A DNA stretch of 64,000 bases from Plantago major. Lineage: Eukaryota; Streptophyta; Magnoliopsida; Lamiales; Plantaginaceae. Shown here one piece after another: positions 33,690 through 46,060 of the stretch (positions are counted from its first letter, which is position 1; each line of letters starts with the position of its first letter). Position numbers and translations under genes: made by a program. The notes beneath the pieces were generated by a model. It was not told the origin of the DNA. It did not search any database and saw only the letters and a list, made by a program, of their open reading frames with translations. Location: NCBI GenBank assembly GCA_026545765.1, contig CM048842.1, positions 30,925,167-30,989,166 of the forward strand, written 5' to 3'.

Positions 33690-35490
33690 GCGAGCGCCTC
33701 ATGGACTAAGGCTCGATGGCTATTTGAAAGTGGATGCGGAAAGCACATGGCGGAGACAAAGCAAATCTGTCGACTACAAAGCTTGCAACCTTTGGACGGA
33801 CATCAAATTTCTTTGGAGGAGGATTAAATCCTCTCTGGGATCAGCAGCGTCAAATAAGGATCATTAACAATCAGCGTATTACATGTTAAAGGTTTGAAAT
33901 ATAATCTATTTAGCATGAGCAGGTTTGCGAAGAGGATTCAACTGTGAAATTCAAAGCAAAGTATTGCAAACTTATAGACAATGAGTCAAGCGAGGCGGTC
34001 TTGGTTGCTCGGCGGAAAGATTAGTATTTGTGTTCTTGATTGGGCATACGCCAAGAAAGAATGTCTCATGGTGAGTCAATCAGGTCACCTGAGGAAGACC
34101 TTGGTTATGGCACAAAAGAATGAGTCACTTGAATTTCAAAATCGAACAAACTTGCGAGGAAGAGTTAGTGGTTGGTCTTCCCAAAACATCTTTCGAGAAA
34201 GGATGGTATACATTACTTTTTGTCGGATGGAAACAATCCAAGATCTCTTTCAAGACCAAAATCAGACACTCTAGTGTTAGACCACTACAACTATTACACA
34301 TGGATCTTTTTGAATCATCCGTAACTAGTTATGCAGGAAAGAAGTATGGTCTGGTTGTAGTAGATGACTTCTCAAGATTCACTTGGGTTGTCTTTCTAAA
34401 GCACAAATCTGATGCTAGGGTGGAGATACCAATTTGCTGAATAAGCTTGAAGTCATGAAAAATGACAAAGTATCTGCAATCAAAACAGACCATGGTACTG
34501 AGTTTGTCAACCAGTACATAAAGGAGTTTTGTACCAGCAAAGGTATACAACACCAACTTTCCTCTGTGAGAACACCACAACAAAATTGTGTTGCATAAAG
34601 GAAAAATAGAACCCTTAAGGAAGTAGTAAGGACAATTCTAGCTGACACTGAAATAAGTGAAGTTTATTGGGTTGAGGCTGTAAACACAACATGCTACACT
34701 CAGAACAGATGTTTGATAAACAAACACCATGACAAGACCCCATATGAACTCATGGTTGGTAGACCCCCTAATATCAAACATCTGAAAGTATTTGGTTGTA
34801 GATGTTTTGTTCTTAACAATGGAAAAGAGTATCTAAGAACATTTCAACCAAAGACAGATGAAGGTGTGTTTCTTGGTTATTCTATGAATAGTAAAGCATA
34901 CAGAGTTTACAACAAAAGAACAAAGAAGATTGAAGAATCATTTCATGTTGTATTCTATGAAGGAAGCAAGAAAACACCCTTGATGAACTCTCAGAAAGGT
35001 TCAAGGAACTAATGATAAAGGATTCTGAAGGAGAACCCTCAGAAAGGAAAAACATCATTGTGGAAAGGGAGGATGACTCTGACGAAGAAAAGCATGAAAT
35101 GCCTAGTAACAACCAGATGATTCTCAGACATGATGAAGAATTTCCTATGAGAATCTAGAAATGGAAACTGAAGATGTTCATCAAAGAGCTAACTCTGGAA
35201 ATGACCTCTCGGCGGGCATGTCGAAAGCTCTCTGCGAAAACGTGTCGGACATTCACCGCCCCTCTGAGGTGCAAAATGTCACAGATACTGAAGAAGTATC
35301 AAGTCATAATCATAGTGATTCACATTCAGATCACATAGATGTTGACCCTACTACCCCTAAACCCATGATGAGATGGATCAAGGATCATCCAGCAAAAGAT
35401 GTAATTGGACCAATCAATCAAGGTGTTAGGACTAGGAGAGCAATAGCTAAAAATGCTAACTCTCTCTTTGGATGTTTCATTTCAAACATT
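33690..35490 (+). pseudogene. Sirevirus B protease and integrase
   Basis: 33700-33910 matches the protease of C, but the active-site region is unreadable after several shifts (the GKHM...D remnant is near 33745). Integrase: the pre-integrase zinc region at 34066-34250 is shifted; the core at 34250-34440 keeps HMDLFESS and VVVDDFSRFTW. The RTPQQN...KNRTLKE block (about 34566-34620) carries the catalytic Glu region. 34713-35012 has TPYELMVGRPP and GCRCFVLNNGK, and 35161-35589 is the acidic linker leading into reverse transcriptase without a stop, unlike A1. Confidence 0.82.
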
Positions 35491-37002
35491 GAACCTAAAA
35501 CAGTAGAAGAAGCATTAAGAGACCAGGACTGGATCTCTGCAATGCAAGAAGAGTTGGATCAGTTTGAGAGAAACAAAGCTGGAAACTAGTTCCATTTGTA
35601 GAAGGAATATATGTGATTGGAACTAAGTGGGTTTTCAGAAACAAGATGAATGAATCTCGTGAAATAACCAGAAACAAAGCAAGGTTGGTTGCCAAGGGAT
35701 TTACCCAGACTGAAGGCTTAGATTTTGATGAGTCATATGCACGGTTGCAGTTGGATGCAATAAGACTCTTTCTGGCCTTTGTAGCTTATAAAGACTTTAA
35801 AGTTTATCAGATGGATGTCAAGAGTGCATTCTTGAATGGTGAACTTGCTGAGGAAGTCTATGTTGAACAACCACCTGGCTTTGAAGTTTCCTCAGAAAGT
35901 AGAATGGTCTATAAACTACGAAGCTCTATCACTGAAAAGCAGGCTCAAGGCGTGGTATGACACTTTGGCCAAACACCTTCTGGAAAGTGGTTTCAAGAAA
36001 GGTGAAGTTGATAAAACTTTATTTACTTTAAATCATGATGGGAAACTACTCTTAGTTCAAGTATATGTTGATGATATTATATTTGGATCTAAGGACAAGC
36101 AACTTTGTGATGACTTTGCAAATCTCATGAAAAGTAAGTTTGAGATGAGCATGATGGGAGAATTGAACTATTTCCGAGTATTGCAAGACAAGCAACTCAA
36201 TGATGGAATATTCATTAGTCAAACAAAGTATCTGACGAGACATGCTCACAAAGTTCAATCTTAAGCCTTCTGAAAAGAATGCTAAGATTCCTATGAGCAT
36301 AAGAACCAAGATGACCTATACTAAATTAGATAAGAGTGTTGATGAACACAAGTATAGGAAATTGATAGGTTCACTACTTTACCTTACTGCAAGCAGACCT
36401 GATATTCAATATGCAGTTGGTGTGTGTGCTAGATTTCAAACAAATCCAATGCAATCACACTACAACATTGCTATGAAAATATTAAGGTATGTGAAAGGTA
36501 CGATATATGTAGGTTTGTGGTATCCTAAAGAAAGTGGATTGAATTTGGTTACTCGGATCTTTGATTATCTTTGGATCAATGCTTGATAGGAAAAGCACCT
36601 CGGGAACTTGTCGTTTAAGGCTGGACTTATCTCATGGTTTAGCAAAAGCAAAACTCGGTTGCAACTTCTACCAGAGGTGAATATATTGCTTTGGTTGTTG
36701 TGCAACACAAATTGATGGATTGACAACAACTCGAGACTATGGACTCGATGAAGAAAACTCCCATTTTACGTGATAACACAAGTGCTATTGCAATCACACA
36801 TAACCCCAAGTTCCATGCCAGAACAAAACACATTGATGTTAGACACCACTTCATCAGAGACCATGTTGAGAAAGGCAATATAGAGATGCTCAAGATTGGC
36901 ACAGAAGACCAACTTGCAGATATTTTCACCAAGCCCCTATAAGAAAGCCGGTTCTTGACCTTAAGACATAATCTCGGATTAATGGAGATGCCTAAGGACT
37001 GA
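35491..37002 (+). pseudogene. Sirevirus B reverse transcriptase and RNase H
   Basis: The RVT_2 domain is spread over three frames: up to 35589 ([16 protein letters not shown]), 35613-35960 ([23 protein letters not shown] with the first catalytic Asp) and 35836-36264 ([10 protein letters not shown]). 36242-36586 carries YTKLDKSVDEHKYRKL and the RNase H connection. RNase H itself is damaged at 36550-36740 and recovers in 36739-36942 (DNTSAIAITHNPKF, FTKPL). A TAA at 36940 replaces glutamine, before the end at about 37000. Less well kept than A1 or C. Confidence 0.85.
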
Positions 37003-37507
37003 AAAAATGTCCTGAATCTCTAAAGTCTGAGTAAGTCAGGTAGAAAAGAAGTAGGCCTCTGAGAAGAAGTGATGCAAAGATTTCTGAGTAGCAACACTCA
37101 GAAAGGCAAAACATTTCTGGAACGAGTATCCAGAAAGGCAAAGGTTGGTACACACTCAATAAGTAAATAAGACTAGAACTTACTTCTAAGTGGGTCAAAT
37201 ACATTCAAACAATGAAGCTTGACACTTGAATTGAAGCTATTTAGTCATCGAGAGAAAAGACACACAAAGCGAAAGTATAAGTTCTGAAAGTCAAACATGT
37301 CCAATGTCTCGTATTTTTGCCATTTTTATGATAAACAATATAAAGATAAGGACTTGACACTCAGAATGATAAGTTCAAACGATTGAGTGTTCTTACTCTT
37401 TACAAAGTGACATAATGGATATAACTTGTTAAAAATCCATCAAGTCGGCACAATACCATTTGTTGATTGATATCATTACAAGATATTCAATATAAGCCCT
37501 TAATGAA

Positions 37508-37697
37508 TAAACGTTTGATCTCAACGGTTGAGATTAAAACAAAGCAAGTAATGTCTGTTGAGAAATGCAGACATGGCCCACTACGCATTTAATGAAGTAC
37601 AAAGGACGTACCACGCCTATGCAGATACAAAGACACGCATTCATATTCAGTTGTATGTATGTTGTATCTATGTACATTTTGTCTGCTATATATATAG
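37508..37697 (+). promoter_or_regulatory. Putative internal promoter of the B extra gene
   Basis: TTTGATCTCAACGG-TTGAGATTAAA (37514-37538) is a clear inverted repeat, followed by GCAGACATGGCCCACTACGC (37567-37586) and a TATA box CTATATATATAGG (37685-37697), about 200 bp before the ATG at 37896. The order matches A1, A2 and C. The ACGTGG core of the other copies reads ACATGG here. 37003-37507 is pol 3' flank with no gene. Confidence 0.6.
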
Positions 37698-37895
37698 GAT
37701 TTGGGTAAAAGACAAACACTTTACCAATTCCGAAATTTCAAACTTGCATCAAAACAGCAAAATCTCTCAAGATTTCTGCAAAACCCCCTCTGCAAACTCA
37801 ACTTCTTGTGCTTAGTCTTCTGAAAAGGTAGACTAATCTTGATTAATTGTGCAAAATTCATCTGAAAAACACTCACTCAAAACTCTATATAAGAG

Positions 37896-39363
37896 ATGGC
37901 ACCGAAGATGACCACCAAGAACCCTAAGGCGCATCATCTACTCCTGCTGAAAAGCAAGGAGGAAAGGAACAAGGTGTTGAATAAGCATATACAGGAAAGT
38001 TCACCCCATCGGTGGAACCTAACCACAAAATGAATTGGGAGCTTTTCTTGTGAAGAGGTATGTACCGTGATTATACCTTCAAGATCGGAAAGGAAGCGTA
38101 TTGGGGATCTTTGAAGAATTCCCATATCTACAAGCTTCTATCGGTGCACCAGTGGACTATCCACTTTGGGTGTCTTTGAGTTCTAACAACTCAAAATCTT
38201 CACAAAGATTGCGAATGATGAAGAGAAATACATGCGTGAAGTCGAAGGACGAAATTGTTCTAGGCGCAAGACTTTCTACAAAATATTCGATTGAAAAATC
38301 GAGGAACTTTTGAAGACATCAACATCAAGGGCCTTCCATGATTCAAGGCGTCGAAGAGCTATTTGAAGCAATCCGGTTAGAAAATGCAAAGGGTTGCCCA
38401 AGAGACTTTGTTACGAAAGCCATCGAACTAGTCATCTCGAAGCTCTTTGGAGTACTTTAGCTCTTAATTACGTCCGTTGCTTTGATGGAAACAAAGGTGG
38501 AGTAGACCGGATAAGCATGGAGAGATGGATGATGATGCATCTTACGAACAAGAAGCATGAAGGCGCGAAACCCACTTAAATTGGAAATCGCCTCGACAAA
38601 TTCCTTGGACATATTGAGAATTTGAGCCCAAAATCATCAATGGCCTTGTTGAGCCAAAGGCGATATGCACTGGTCTCGAGAACTGTTACATTCGGAAACA
38701 ATGGGGATCACTCTTAGAGAAACAAGAAATCGATCTGACTCCCTTTCGAGACCGCCTCATAGATGGAGTGCACCAACAATATCATAGATGGAGTGCACTT
38801 TTGACTCGAATAGTGATTACGAGGATGATGAAATACTTGCAAAAGTACTCAAAAGATTCAAGTATGAGACCCATGGAGCATCAAGCTTAGCTCTTGAGAG
38901 AAACAAGAGCCCCTACTTGCCCGGGAAGAAGAAGGCACAGGTGAGGAAGATAGAATCTTTGGAAGATCGACATTACTTCCACATTCACCTGCCGACTTAA
39001 TGTTCTTGAAGAAAATCTGTTTTAACACGGGTTCCTCAACCTTTAAAGCTCGACTCTCGAGAAGGGATCAGCGAGATGGAGACTCGAGAATCTGCGAGAG
39101 GAGAACAACAACGAGCAGAGAGGCTGTGGAATCACCACAAGTCGAGAGATCAATGATCGGCTGACTCTATTCGGGTAACAAAGATGGTTTGTATGTAACT
39201 TGTGAAAATAGGTATATGTTAACGATTATTCATAAGCTTTGTTTGTTAACGGGCCAATTTAGAGCAATCTTTGAGGCAAGAAAACTTGTCCACCTTTGAA
39301 TCAAGAAGAGGTTCCTCCAACCTCAGAACATCAAGAAGAGCCTGTCGCACATGTAGTAAAGTT
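37896..39363 (+). pseudogene. Sirevirus B extra (env-like) gene, 5' part
   Basis: Starts MAPKMTTKNPK, like C (MAPKKMTTKNPKVK). Fragments of the N-terminal domain follow in several frames: SLEALWS...NYVRCFDGNKGGVDRI and ERWMMMH near 38430-38550, then KPKAD-type pieces to 38770. 39295-39363 matches the C exon that ends PVPQ, including the first bases of its intron (39354 onward). The gene stops at the deletion junction with A2. Very degraded; the introns further 3' are lost. Confidence 0.7.
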
Positions 39364-39730
39364 ATTGTGGATACAACAACTCAGAGAATAAATTGCTACT
39401 GGGTGTTGTGCTTCACATATATTGTGGATACAACAACTCAGAGACTATGAGATCAATGAAGAGAAAACTCCTATTTTCTGTGACAACACAAGTGCTATTG
39501 CTATAACTCAGAACCCTAAGTTTCATGCAAGAACAAAGCACAGTGATGTTAGACACCACTTCATTATAGACCATGTTGAAAAAGGCAATATAGAGATACC
39601 CAAAATTGGTACTGAAGACCAACTTGCAGATATCTTTACAAAGCCTTTGCAAGAAAGCAGGTTCTTAACCTTGAGACATAGTCTTGGGTTATTGGAGCTA
39701 CCGAAGGAACTGGAAAGTTCTAATCTCTGA
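39364..39730 (+). pseudogene. A2 RNase H remnant
   Basis: Starts at the deletion junction and matches A1 from about 12668. TTGTGGATACAACAACTCAG occurs twice (39365 and 39420), a small local duplication of about 55 bp. Frame 39422-39730 reads WIQQLRDYEINEEKTPIF, DNTSAIAITQNPKF, the HSDVRHHF block and FTKPLQ, ending in TGA as A1 does. The A1 nonsense codon before LRDY is absent here. Confidence 0.85.
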
Positions 39731-40129
39731 GACGGAAACTCAGAAAGGAGAAAGATATCTGGAACAGGCATCTAGATATCTAAGGCAAAAAGGTATCTGA
39801 GTCGGGAACTCACTAATTAAAAGGATGGGTAAAAGTGTCTTTCAAAGATTTCTGAGACGGGTAGTCAGATATCTATGAGATCACAAAGTGAGGGGGAACA
39901 CAAAGAAATGCACAAGCGTATTGATCAACTACACCTCTGGTGTTTTGTATCTTTCCATTTATATGTTAAATTACATACAGTCTCTGAACTGAATACATAA
40001 GTCCAAAGACTGTCCCCTAATCACAGAAAAGAGATGTGATTCAGAAAGCCATTCGCCAAATTTCATTAATTGGGCACAATTACAATTACTGATTGTGATC
40101 ATTGTTGAAGAAGCAATCGTCACCCCTGA

Positions 40130-40323
40130 TGAAATGGGCGTTTGATCTTAACGGAGGAGATTAATTCTCCGTAAAATAGTGGACTATAAAAACACAGACG
40201 TGGCACACTAAGCATTTAATGCAAAATGATTTTTACCCACGCCTACCTGCATTTACTGATACATATCATAAAGTCAATTTGTATGTATATGTCTGCTGAA
40301 AGTACAATGATATATATATATAG
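40130..40323 (+). promoter_or_regulatory. Putative internal promoter of the A2 extra gene
   Basis: GGGCGTTTGATCTTAACGG with a facing GGAGATTAATT half (40137-40165), CAGACGTGGCACACTAAGC (40195-40213) and a long TATA run ending TATATAGG (40310-40324), about 190 bp before the ATG at 40503. It is nearly identical to A1 and retains ACGTGG. 39731-40130 contains the extra polypurine-like tract at 39887-39900 and pol 3' flank. Confidence 0.6.
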
Positions 40324-40502
40324 GATTTTGGCAAAAGAAATCACTTTCGCCTAATCCAACATTCTCACTTACACAAAAATAGCAAAAGCCTTTCAAAGAT
40401 TACTGCAAATCTATGCTCTTTGCTTAGTTATTCTGCAAAGAATCACTAAACTCACACTCTAATCTCTTTCCGACTTTCAAAAAAAATTCTCTATTTAAAG
40501 AG

Positions 40503-43500
40503 ATGGCTCCAAAACGTGCTTCTACCCAGAAATCCCAAGCTACTACCTCTGGTACTGCTGAAAAGCAAGCACCAGTGTTGGTTATCACAAACAATCGATT
40601 GGTAGGAGACTTCAATACTGATCATTGGACTTCAAGTCCAGGATGATTTGGGGTGGTGCCATGATTGAGGAATACCTTGTTGCTGCTATTGAAAATCAAG
40701 CTGATAGGAAGCTAATTCTTGGTATGCTTGAAAAGGCACAAATCAAGGGTTTCATGTCTCCTATTCCCGGTGGAGTTTCTTCACTGGATGCGTTGGAATT
40801 TTACAACAATTCCAGGATTATTTTCTGTGTTACTGAAGGCACTGAAATAGTGTCTATAAAATCAAAAGTTCAAGGAAAGGACATCCTTTTGAACTTTACA
40901 ACTATCTGTGAGTTGTTTGAACTTCAAATTCATGGAAATAATTTTGAAATAAACACCAAGGATGATGATCTCCTTGAAGGTGTGAAGCAACTATACAGTG
41001 ATGTGTGTGATCTTGAAAAATCAGATACACCCATCGACTTCAAACTTGCTGACATCAGAACCAGACATCTGTTGGTTCACTGGGATGTGTTGGCATGTAT
41101 TCTTCACAGATGCTGTGATGGTCTACAAGGAGGTGCCGATCAGATAAGCCAAGAACGCTGGATGATGATGTTCATGTTGAATCAACAGAACAAAAGGCTG
41201 GAAAACCCTTTCAATTGGGGGAAGTACACCTTTATGAAATTTGTGAAGAAGATTCAAGGCTTTCAGCCTAAAATCGTTAATGATCTTGATGAGCCAAAAG
41301 CCACAGTAAGCTTTGGACTAAAGATATGCTTCTTGCTGGAGAAGCTTGGCATTCAGCTCAGAGAGAAGGCTGACATAGCCAATAATAACCTGCTCTACAA
41401 ATATGAGTATACAAACATGATGTAAAAGGTTACTACATCTCAGAAAGGTTCCAAGAAACGAAAGACTGATGAGGTATCTGAGGGTTCCGTTGCGACCAAA
41501 AATCCCAGAACTTCACGAAAGAAGTCTGCTGGCAAATCAAAAGGCATACCCATTGTGAATGTCGACTCTCAGATATCTACCGCCACTGCTGACGAACTCA
41601 TGAATGAAGGTGAACTCATCAATGCTGCAAAAGATACAACTGCTTATGAACTCATCAATGCTACCAAGGAAAGCCTCGCTGATGAATCCATTGGTAAAAA
41701 TGAGAGTAGTTGCAGGCATCAAGCCCTATCTGCAGAAGCTGCAGGGATTACGGATCAATCAGTTCCTAATGCTGATGAGAGCTCTGATAATGATGAATTG
41801 ATCATCTCTCAAGTCCTACAGAAATCAGAAAGGGCTAAGGTTGCTGAAAATGTAACAACTTCAAAGGATGCTGAAAGAATACAGGTATCTGAAGAAGATC
41901 CTACAACACAGGTTGCTGAACAAGAACCTATTTCAAAGGTTGCTGAGAAAGCACCCATTACTAAGGTTGCTGGAGAAGCACTTAATCTGAGGTTCTTTGA
42001 GATAGTACCTAAGTCCAAGGAATCTGGACAAGACACACTCAAGCTGGTAGAAGAAGCTTTAAGGAGTGGTGATATAGTGATGGAGGATTCTGACATTGCC
42101 TCCACACTATACAAATTGTCACAAAAGGATCAGGATGAGCCGCACTTTAATTCACCTTCGGATCAATTCACATGATTCACGGATGATAATGAAGCCATGG
42201 TGAATGAATTGCGATTTGACATACCAACACTTACGATTCTTTGAAGAAAATCACGCAAATAAGCCGGTTCCCCAACTCAATGAGATGGATCAAACTGAGG
42301 CATTTGCTCAAAATGATCAACCAGGGGAGGCAACTGAGTTGCACACTCAGGAAAAGTCTGAAGTACCTGAAACTTCAAACAAAGAAGCTATAATGGAACA
42401 ACAGGACCAAAGCATAGAAGGGTCACAAGTTCCAGAGACTAATCGACTGACCTTTGCTCGGGTATTTGAATGGTTTAACTCTACTTGTGATATTTTATGT
42501 TTATTAATCTTGTTATTTAATAAAATTTCTTTATGACAGGCTGAATTAGAAACACAACATCAAGAGGAAGCTGCAAAGCTTGCCTCAGAATCTGAGAAGG
42601 AGGCTTCCATAGCCTCACCACTTATGGAACATGAGTCTGTCTCACAGGTAGAAGATAGTTCCTTAAGATATAACATCTCAAATATGTGCTTTATACACTT
42701 GACTAATACTCTTAAGTGTTTGTTTCTAATAGGCTCCAACTGAGAAGAAAAATGGAGGGACTGAAAAGTCTATCTCTTCAGTGAAGAATCCGGAGACTTC
42801 GAGGTCTCGAGAAACAAGTATCTGAACCTTCTGCAGAGAAGATATTTCATTCAGATACCTATAATCTTCCAAGACAAATCTCTGATCATTTTTCTCAAAC
42901 TAACACTTTCTACTTACAGGTTAAAAAAGAAGTAGAAGTTGCTGGGGAATTGCCCACTCAATCCCTGCAACCAATGGAAATTGATGAGGCATCAAAGCCT
43001 TCATCACAAGAAAAACTTCTAGAGACTGCACAAGTCTCTGAGAGATAAGTATTTGAGCCTCCTACTGTGGAGGTGATTGACCTCTCAAATATCTGAAATT
43101 GTTTAATGTTGTTTTCTTGCTCAAATTTTCTTAGTGTTATGTTTTTAATCTCAGGTTCAAGCCAAAAGAAAGATCATTGAGGATCAGACTTCCCAGTCTC
43201 CTCCTCATATCCGGATATCTAAGGCACAGGAACCTCGGTAGTCAAGTCATACGAGCACATCACACGGTAACTCGAGATACCATTCTACTCTAAATCCCAG
43301 ATATCTACCAAAGTTTTGAAACTAATTCAGAACTCTTTCTTTCAGGCTCAAACAAGTGCCACTAAGGTCCCTATTACTGAGAAACAGGACCTGCTTCCTT
43401 TCTTCAAGGAACACACTTTGCCAAAGCACCTAAAATGCTTCAAGAGATGGCAAAAGCTTCGATGCTCCGATCTATCTGAGATCATAAAGGTGACTGATCA

Positions 43501-46060
43501 TCACATAAGGAAAGCACGAGCCCTTCGCTTGGAAAACTACGTCCATGCCATGTTCCCCACTGAACAATCTTCCATTGGAACATTGATGCATAAGGACTTT
43601 GTCAAGGAAGTGGCCAGTAAGCTTATTGAAGCTTTTAACCAAGCAGATTGTCAGACCAGAATGCAGATGGCATTCAAGCCTATCTTGCCCCAGACCCTAC
43701 AGTTAATACCCTCTGAGCAAGAGGAAGTTAATGGGAAAATGGTCACTATTCTAGAAGTGATCAATCTGGTCTCTAAAGATGAAGAAGAGAAGGAGACTGA
43801 TGAGAATGATTATGAAGAACCTCCTTCCGATCATCACAAGGATGAGGATGGTGATGATGCCCCTGCACCTGGGACAGGAAGGATAGCACAAGGAACTAGT
43901 GCCTCAGCTGCTGAAAAGATCACTGAGAGGACATCACAGAAATCCCCTCCTTCATCTCCTCAGAGATCTACCCATCTATCTCCCCAACAAAAATACACTA
44001 CTGAACAAGTAGTTGAGCACTCTGAGAACAACACTCAGAAGATATTGAATGCACAAGCCAGAGTTGCTCAACTCAAACAATTGTTGGAGGAAGAACAACA
44101 GCTAAATCTTCAACTGGAAGAAAAGATAGCTGAATCTAAAGCAAAGCTCCAAAAGATTGAAGATCAAACCATCAAGGACATGGAAGCTTATGCTGAAATG
44201 AAAGAACTCCGACTTCTTTGTTAGGGATTCGGAAGAATTGAATCTTGAGCAAGTATCGAAGACAAGCATGCTAATTTGCATTACCACAAGATGTACCATC
44301 CTCCTCCTTTGAAAGGAAAGAAGCCCCATCTACGAGATGGTTCTTTGGACTAGAAAACATTGATGAAAATGTCGAGAGGATGAAGATCAACTTTGGTGAT
44401 GACTCGGATGATGAAGAAGAGAAAAATTAGCGAGAACGAAATGAGCACATGGTGGTGTCTCATTTGAAAAGGAAGGCGATTGCTCTGAAATTTTCATCAA
44501 AGTACGAATGTCGACTCAATGAATACTTGAGCAGATGCAATCTTGGCTAAATTGAACAAGGAGTCATCTTCTCAGAATGAAGCCGCCATTGCATCAGTCC
44601 CTGCAAAGATGAAGAAATTCACTGAGCTCATCACTCAGAGAACAACCAGTCTGGTCATTGCTCAGAAAGACCTAGGCATGGTTAGGGATGATGACCAAAA
44701 CTTGGCTGCAAAAGCTTTTGAAGAGGATAGCTATGCAGCTGGAAAAATAGATGCTATTCATGGTCCACTAGCAGAGCTCATTAATAAGGACAATGGACTT
44801 ATCAAACAAAATCAGGAGCTCAAGGCTGATCTGGAAAAGTTAGTTGCTGCTTACAACTATCTGCAAGGAAACTTTGACTCACTTTCAGAATCTTTTGTGA
44901 TTCTTAGTCAGTCAACAATGACTAAGGGGGAAGGATCTCAAGGTGCTCATAGTGGAAGAGGAAGAGGAAACAAAAGAAAATCTGAACAACCACCTCTCAG
45001 ACTAATTGAGCCCTCCTTCAGTCAAGCTGCTACTCAGATAGTAGCAACAACTCAGCAGATTCCTGAACAAGGAATGATAACAAGGGCCAGATCACAGAGA
45101 CCTCCAAAGGGAACCAAGTCCCCAAGGAGAAGACAGGTAAAAGGGATTGAAGAGTCTTCTGAAGAAGAAGAAGAAGGCCAAATCAAATCCCAGGGCAATG
45201 AGGAAGGCTGCAAATCACCCAACAATAGAAATCTGGAAGATGATGATGAAGATGAGGATAAAAATGAAGCTCCTCTTCACAGAAAGAGAAGAAGGGTTGA
45301 TAGCCTAACTGAGCCCTTAGCTGCAAAGCCAATAGCAGCTAAAATACCCTCTGAAAATACCAAGTCTATCCAGGGTGGTTCTTCAAGCAATCCCCCAAGG
45401 GAGAATTCAAGACAAAGGAGGAACAGGTTAAGAGCTGAACAAAGAAAACCTCAACTTCCACTCAGGCCAGAGGATGCCAGAATTGAGTATGTGAAGACTG
45501 ATCAACATTCCTCCTACAGGTGCATTCAACAGAAAAATGGCTATTGGATACTGGAACTCAAGCACTTGCTCGTAAATCAACAGCTCATGGCATGGAGAAA
45601 AGACAAGCCTACCTTGATCAACACAAATCATATCAAAAACTGGTTGGATTATGAAGTGATCAAGGGAATAGAAGCCATGAAGAAGGACCTCTCTGATGAA
45701 TGTCCTTATGGAAAGCCAGATAATGTGCACAGAATTCCCAACATCACTGGAACAGGCACAAGAGCAGGACTTGTTGCGGAACCCTATGAGTCCTTTTACA
45801 TGACTCAAGAGCAATACAAGGGTGACATAAGATATCTGAGGATCATATATGAATACTTCAAGCTATCAGATATCAGAATTGAGCATGCCTGGAAATGGGG
45901 AAAGTATATGTGGATCAAACACTTTGCCAAAAATAATCCCACCAAAACCTACAAGGATGTCTGTGGATTTGCCAGAAACACTGAGATGATAGTCAGGACC
46001 TTGCTCTATGACTACTCAGATGATATCAAAAGGTTTGGGGATAGGGAATTTGCTAATTGA
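40503..46060 (+). pseudogene. A2 extra 3' (env-like) gene, most complete copy
   Basis: Starts MAPKRASTQKSQATTSG. A shift at about 40640 precedes a 266-codon open stretch (40625-41425) with the whole N-terminal domain (MIEEYLVAAIENQADRKL, LEFYNNSRIIF, TRHLLVHWDVLACIL, ERWMMM, NWGKYTFMKF), similar to a plant-transposon-associated domain. Linker 41555-42175 has repeated Val-Ala-Glu motifs (SKVAEK, TKVAGE). Short exons and introns follow (42462-43345). The last exon is open 43346-44224 and 44543-46060. It holds LLPFFKEHTLPKHLKCF, acidic runs, a coiled coil near 44050-44210, a basic HRKRRRVD cluster, and a C-terminal domain with EPYESFYMTQEQY and HAWKWGKYMWIKHF, ending FAN at 46060. No signal peptide or membrane span. 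A nuclear role is inferred; function unknown. Confidence 0.78.
42462..43345 (+). other. Introns and exons in the A2 extra gene
   Basis: Introns 42462-42539 (GTATTTG...TTATGACAG), 42648-42732 (GTAGAA...CTAATAG), 42842-42919 (donor reads ATATTT, damaged; ends CTTACAG), 43073-43154 (GTGATT...ATCTCAG), 43267-43345 (GTAACT...CTTTCAG). Exons between them are 108, 109, 153 and 112 bp; A1 has 108, 111, 153 and 120. The two non-multiples contain TCTCGAG or GAGCACATCACACG where A1 has CTCTGAG or the GTTGCACAG end, so the shortfall may be the CHG anomaly. Intron 1 has both splice signals here, which A1 lacks at its donor. Confidence 0.75.

Larger units (their letters stand above)
29655..39363 (+). mobile_element. 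Sirevirus B, inserted in A2 gag, 3' end deleted
   Basis: Complete 5' LTR (29655-31078), intact primer site, then gag, pol and the start of the extra gene. The LTR resembles that of C (TGTTAGGAATATCTNTTAG start), so B and C are one family, distinct from A1/A2. AGGAA (29650-29654) is the left target-site candidate. There is no 3' LTR: at about 39363 the B extra gene passes abruptly into A2 RNase H, so one deletion removed the B 3' part and the A2 gag-pol between. Confidence 0.85.

Noticed and set aside
40503-46060. A true retroviral-type envelope in the extra gene
   Set aside because: No signal peptide, transmembrane segment or cleavage-like arrangement is visible; charge pattern and basic clusters point elsewhere.
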